Origin: Gammaproteobacteria bacterium
Lineage (GTDB): Bacteria > Pseudomonadota > Gammaproteobacteria > Pseudomonadales > Azotimanducaceae
Reading direction: 5' to 3'
Length of the DNA stretch: 34,707 bases
Assembly (NCBI GenBank): GCA_009837725.1
Contig: VXSY01000218.1
Span: 1-34,707, forward strand
A program made the translations under genes and the position numbers. Shown here piece after piece: positions 32,931 to 34,707 of this stretch. Under the pieces are notes generated by a model. It did not search any database, had not been told where the DNA came from, and saw nothing but the letters and a program-made list of their open reading frames with translations. The number at the start of each line of letters is the position of its first letter. Positions within the stretch are counted from its first letter, which is position 1.

Positions 32931-34707
32931 CTTCTCGGTCCACCCGTGGGGGCGCACCCGATGGGCCAGAGCGGCGCCCGTTCGGAACATGGCCGTCTCC
33001 GGTCGATGCTGAACTTGCGAGCGTAGGCGAGTTGCGTCTCGGCGAAATCCGGGCGGACGGCAGCGATCTGTATTGGATCGAAGGGCGTCCCGACGAGGCA
33101 GGGCGCTCGACCCTGATGCGACGCCGGCACGGCGAGACGCAGGAACTCACGCCAGCGCCATTCAATCCGCGCAGCAGAGTTCACGAGTACGGTGGCGGTG
33201 CGTTCTGCGTCGCGCCCGGCACCGACGACACCGCCGGGCGCGTCTTTTTCGTTCATTTTGCCGACCAGAATCTCTACGAGGCACGACACGGCGACGAACC
33301 GCGTCGCGTCACTGACGGCGACAGCGATGAACGCTTTGGCGACCTGCAATGGGACGGTGCTCACGTGCTGGCGGTGCGGGAGTCGCATCCGGCGAGCCCG
33401 GACGAGGCGGCCGAAGCGCGGAACCAACTCGTGCAGATCGATGTTGAGACGGGTGCTGTCACCGTGCTGCACACGGGTCACGACTTCTATGCCAGCCCGC
33501 GTCAGTCCGGCCACGGGCGGCTCGCATTCCTCGCCTGGGACCATCCGAACATGCCTTGGGACGGCACGCAGCTTTTCGTCGGCGACCACGCGCCCGGTGT
33601 TGCCCTCGCCAACATCACCACCGTCGCGGGAGGCGTTACGGAGTCCGTCGTGCAGCCCGAGTGGGACGGCGACAGCCTCGTCTTTGCCTCGGACGCCGGC
33701 GGCTACTGGAACCTCTTCGCCTGGGACGAGACCGGCATCGCTCACATCCTCCGCGACGATGCGGAGTACGCTGGCCCCGCGTGGGGCCTGGGCAGCCATT
33801 GGTATGTCGTGGCGGCGCCGGGACTCTTGGTTGCGCGGCGAGTGGAAAACGGCCGTCAAGGTCTTGTCATCGTCGATCGTGAACGGGGGTTCGCGAGCCC
33901 GGTGGATGCGCCCTATGACTCGTTTGGCAGTCTCGCCCGCGCTGGTAGCGGCGTCGCCTGCATCGGCGGTCGCGCCAATGCCCCGAGCGAACTCGGCATC
34001 ATCGATATCGCGACGGGAACGGTCGTGGTGGTCGCTGGCGGAGGCACGCTCCCCGTATCGGAAGGGGTTGTCTCCGCCGCCGAGCGCATTACCTTTCCAA
34101 CCACCCTCGGCGACTGCCACGCCTGGTTCCACCCGCCGCGCAACGGTGCCGTGCAGGGCCTGCCCGGCGAGCGGCCGCCGCTGTTGGTCATCACCCACGG
34201 CGGCCCTACCGGCAGCGCCTCGCCGGACCTTTCCTGGCGCACGCAGTACTACACCTCGCGAGGCTGGGCCGTCGCGAATGTGGACTACGGTGGCAGCACC
34301 GGCTATGGCCGCGCCTATCGGCAGCGTCTCGAAGGCGGCTGGGGCGTGGTGGACGTGGACGATTGCGTCGCCTGCGTGCGCCACCTTGCGGCACACGGAC
34401 GCGTCGATCCGGCCCGCACTGCCATTCGCGGCGGCAGCGCCGGTGGCTACACGACGCTCGCGGCCCTCGCCTTCGCCGACGCCTTCCGCGCTGGCGCCAG
34501 CCATTACGGAATCGGCGACCTCAAGGCCCTCGCCAACGACACGCACAAATTCGAGTCGCGCTACGTAGATCGCCTGGTAGCGGCGAAAGACATCGAGGCG
34601 CGCTCGCCCATCCGCCACGCCGATCGCATCGACTGCCCGGTGATCTTCTTTCAAGGCACCGAAGACCGCATCGTGCCGCCGAACCAGACCGAGGACATGC
34701 GGGTGGC
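32927..34707 (+). CDS. S9 family prolyl oligopeptidase-type serine peptidase (partial)
   Basis: The frame stays open to the window end (593 complete codons), so the C-terminus is missing. The N-terminal part (about 20-360) is a beta-propeller-like region with repeated strands. The C-terminal alpha/beta-hydrolase part has the oxyanion segment THGGPTGSASP, the nucleophile S504 in GGSAGGYTT and the acid D580 in GTEDRIVPP. The catalytic histidine is expected about 30 residues later, beyond the window. This pattern fits acylaminoacyl peptidase/dipeptidyl peptidase-like S9 enzymes acting on short peptides. No signal peptide is seen, so it is probably cytoplasmic. ATG 32927 overlaps the GNAT stop (ATGA). 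Confidence 0.9.
   Translation, partial: MTSRSTRGGAPDGPERRPFGTWPSPVDAELASVGELRLGEIRADGSDLYWIEGRPDEAGRSTLMRRRHGETQELTPAPFNPRSRVHEYGGGAFCVAPGTDDTAGRVFFVHFADQNLYEARHGDEPRRVTDGDSDERFGDLQWDGAHVLAVRESHPASPDEAAEARNQLVQIDVETGAVTVLHTGHDFYASPRQSGHGRLAFLAWDHPNMPWDGTQLFVGDHAPGVALANITTVAGGVTESVVQPEWDGDSLVFASDAGGYWNLFAWDETGIAHILRDDAEYAGPAWGLGSHWYVVAAPGLLVARRVENGRQGLVIVDRERGFASPVDAPYDSFGSLARAGSGVACIGGRANAPSELGIIDIATGTVVVVAGGGTLPVSEGVVSAAERITFPTTLGDCHAWFHPPRNGAVQGLPGERPPLLVITHGGPTGSASPDLSWRTQYYTSRGWAVANVDYGGSTGYGRAYRQRLEGGWGVVDVDDCVACVRHLAAHGRVDPARTAIRGGSAGGYTTLAALAFADAFRAGASHYGIGDLKALANDTHKFESRYVDRLVAAKDIEARSPIRHADRIDCPVIFFQGTEDRIVPPNQTEDMRV

Noticed and set aside
33192-34568. Long + strand frame inside the S9 peptidase
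   Set aside because: Its Ser/Arg/Pro-rich product matches nothing. The frame starting at 32927 carries the S9 catalytic motifs and stays open to the window end, so this is a shadow.

Overview
The window is a GC-rich chromosomal segment of a gammaproteobacterium. It carries no sign of phage, plasmid or transposase genes. Almost every long gene is a recognisable housekeeping gene. The set der, leuA, xseA, guaB-guaA, tadA, purL, ffh with a CcsA-like membrane protein, rpsP-rimM-trmD-rplS, xerD-dsbC-hom and recJ matches, from my knowledge of that genome, a set found together in one region of Pseudomonas aeruginosa. I infer a deep-branching or environmental gammaproteobacterium, but cannot name the species.

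Layout. 1-4.1 kb: der (+), then convergent to it an xseA-M23 peptidase pair (-). 4.3-7.5 kb: guaB-guaA operon (+), the GMP branch of purine synthesis. 7.8-10.3 kb: a tandem-domain UspA protein and a CCA-adding/poly(A) polymerase family enzyme with an HD domain (both -). 10.3-14.8 kb: tadA and the large purL (+). 14.8-17.4 kb: a zinc-ribbon Nudix hydrolase (-), divergent from a gamma-carbonic-anhydrase-like protein and purT (+). 17.5-19.7 kb: a tiny coiled-coil/membrane protein and leuA (+); leuA is preceded by a promoter and a 21-residue leader peptide with six consecutive leucine codons. 19.9-22.5 kb: a CcsA/YpjD-type membrane protein (-) divergent from ffh (+). 22.7-24.7 kb: the ribosomal/tRNA-modification operon rpsP-rimM-trmD-rplS. 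25.1-30.2 kb: xerD, dsbC, hom and recJ, the last three tightly packed. 30.3-34.7 kb: less ordinary genes: an SRPBCC protein, a DUF836 thioredoxin-fold protein, and a packed + strand group (C39-like cysteine peptidase, small membrane protein, GNAT acetyltransferase, S9 peptidase cut by the window end).

Functional links. Four purine genes (guaB, guaA, purL, purT) lie within 13 kb but in three transcription units. Translation and secretion genes (ffh, rpsP operon, tadA, der, cca) dominate the rest. Many genes overlap by ATGA or similar junctions, indicating translational coupling (xseA/M23, hom/recJ, small membrane protein/GNAT/S9 peptidase, dsbC/hom).

Most interesting non-genic content: (1) the leucine leader peptide in front of leuA; (2) a diverged ~165-bp repeat present twice, in opposite orientation, each time between convergent genes; (3) a ~197-bp element at 24781-24977 bounded by perfect 24-nt inverted repeats; (4) clusters of short hairpins in divergent intergenic regions, two of which share a motif; (5) a perfect palindrome over the guaB -10 box. 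I see no tRNA, rRNA, CRISPR or integrated element. No wholly new system is proven here. The best candidates are the repeat families and the C39/GNAT/S9 gene group.
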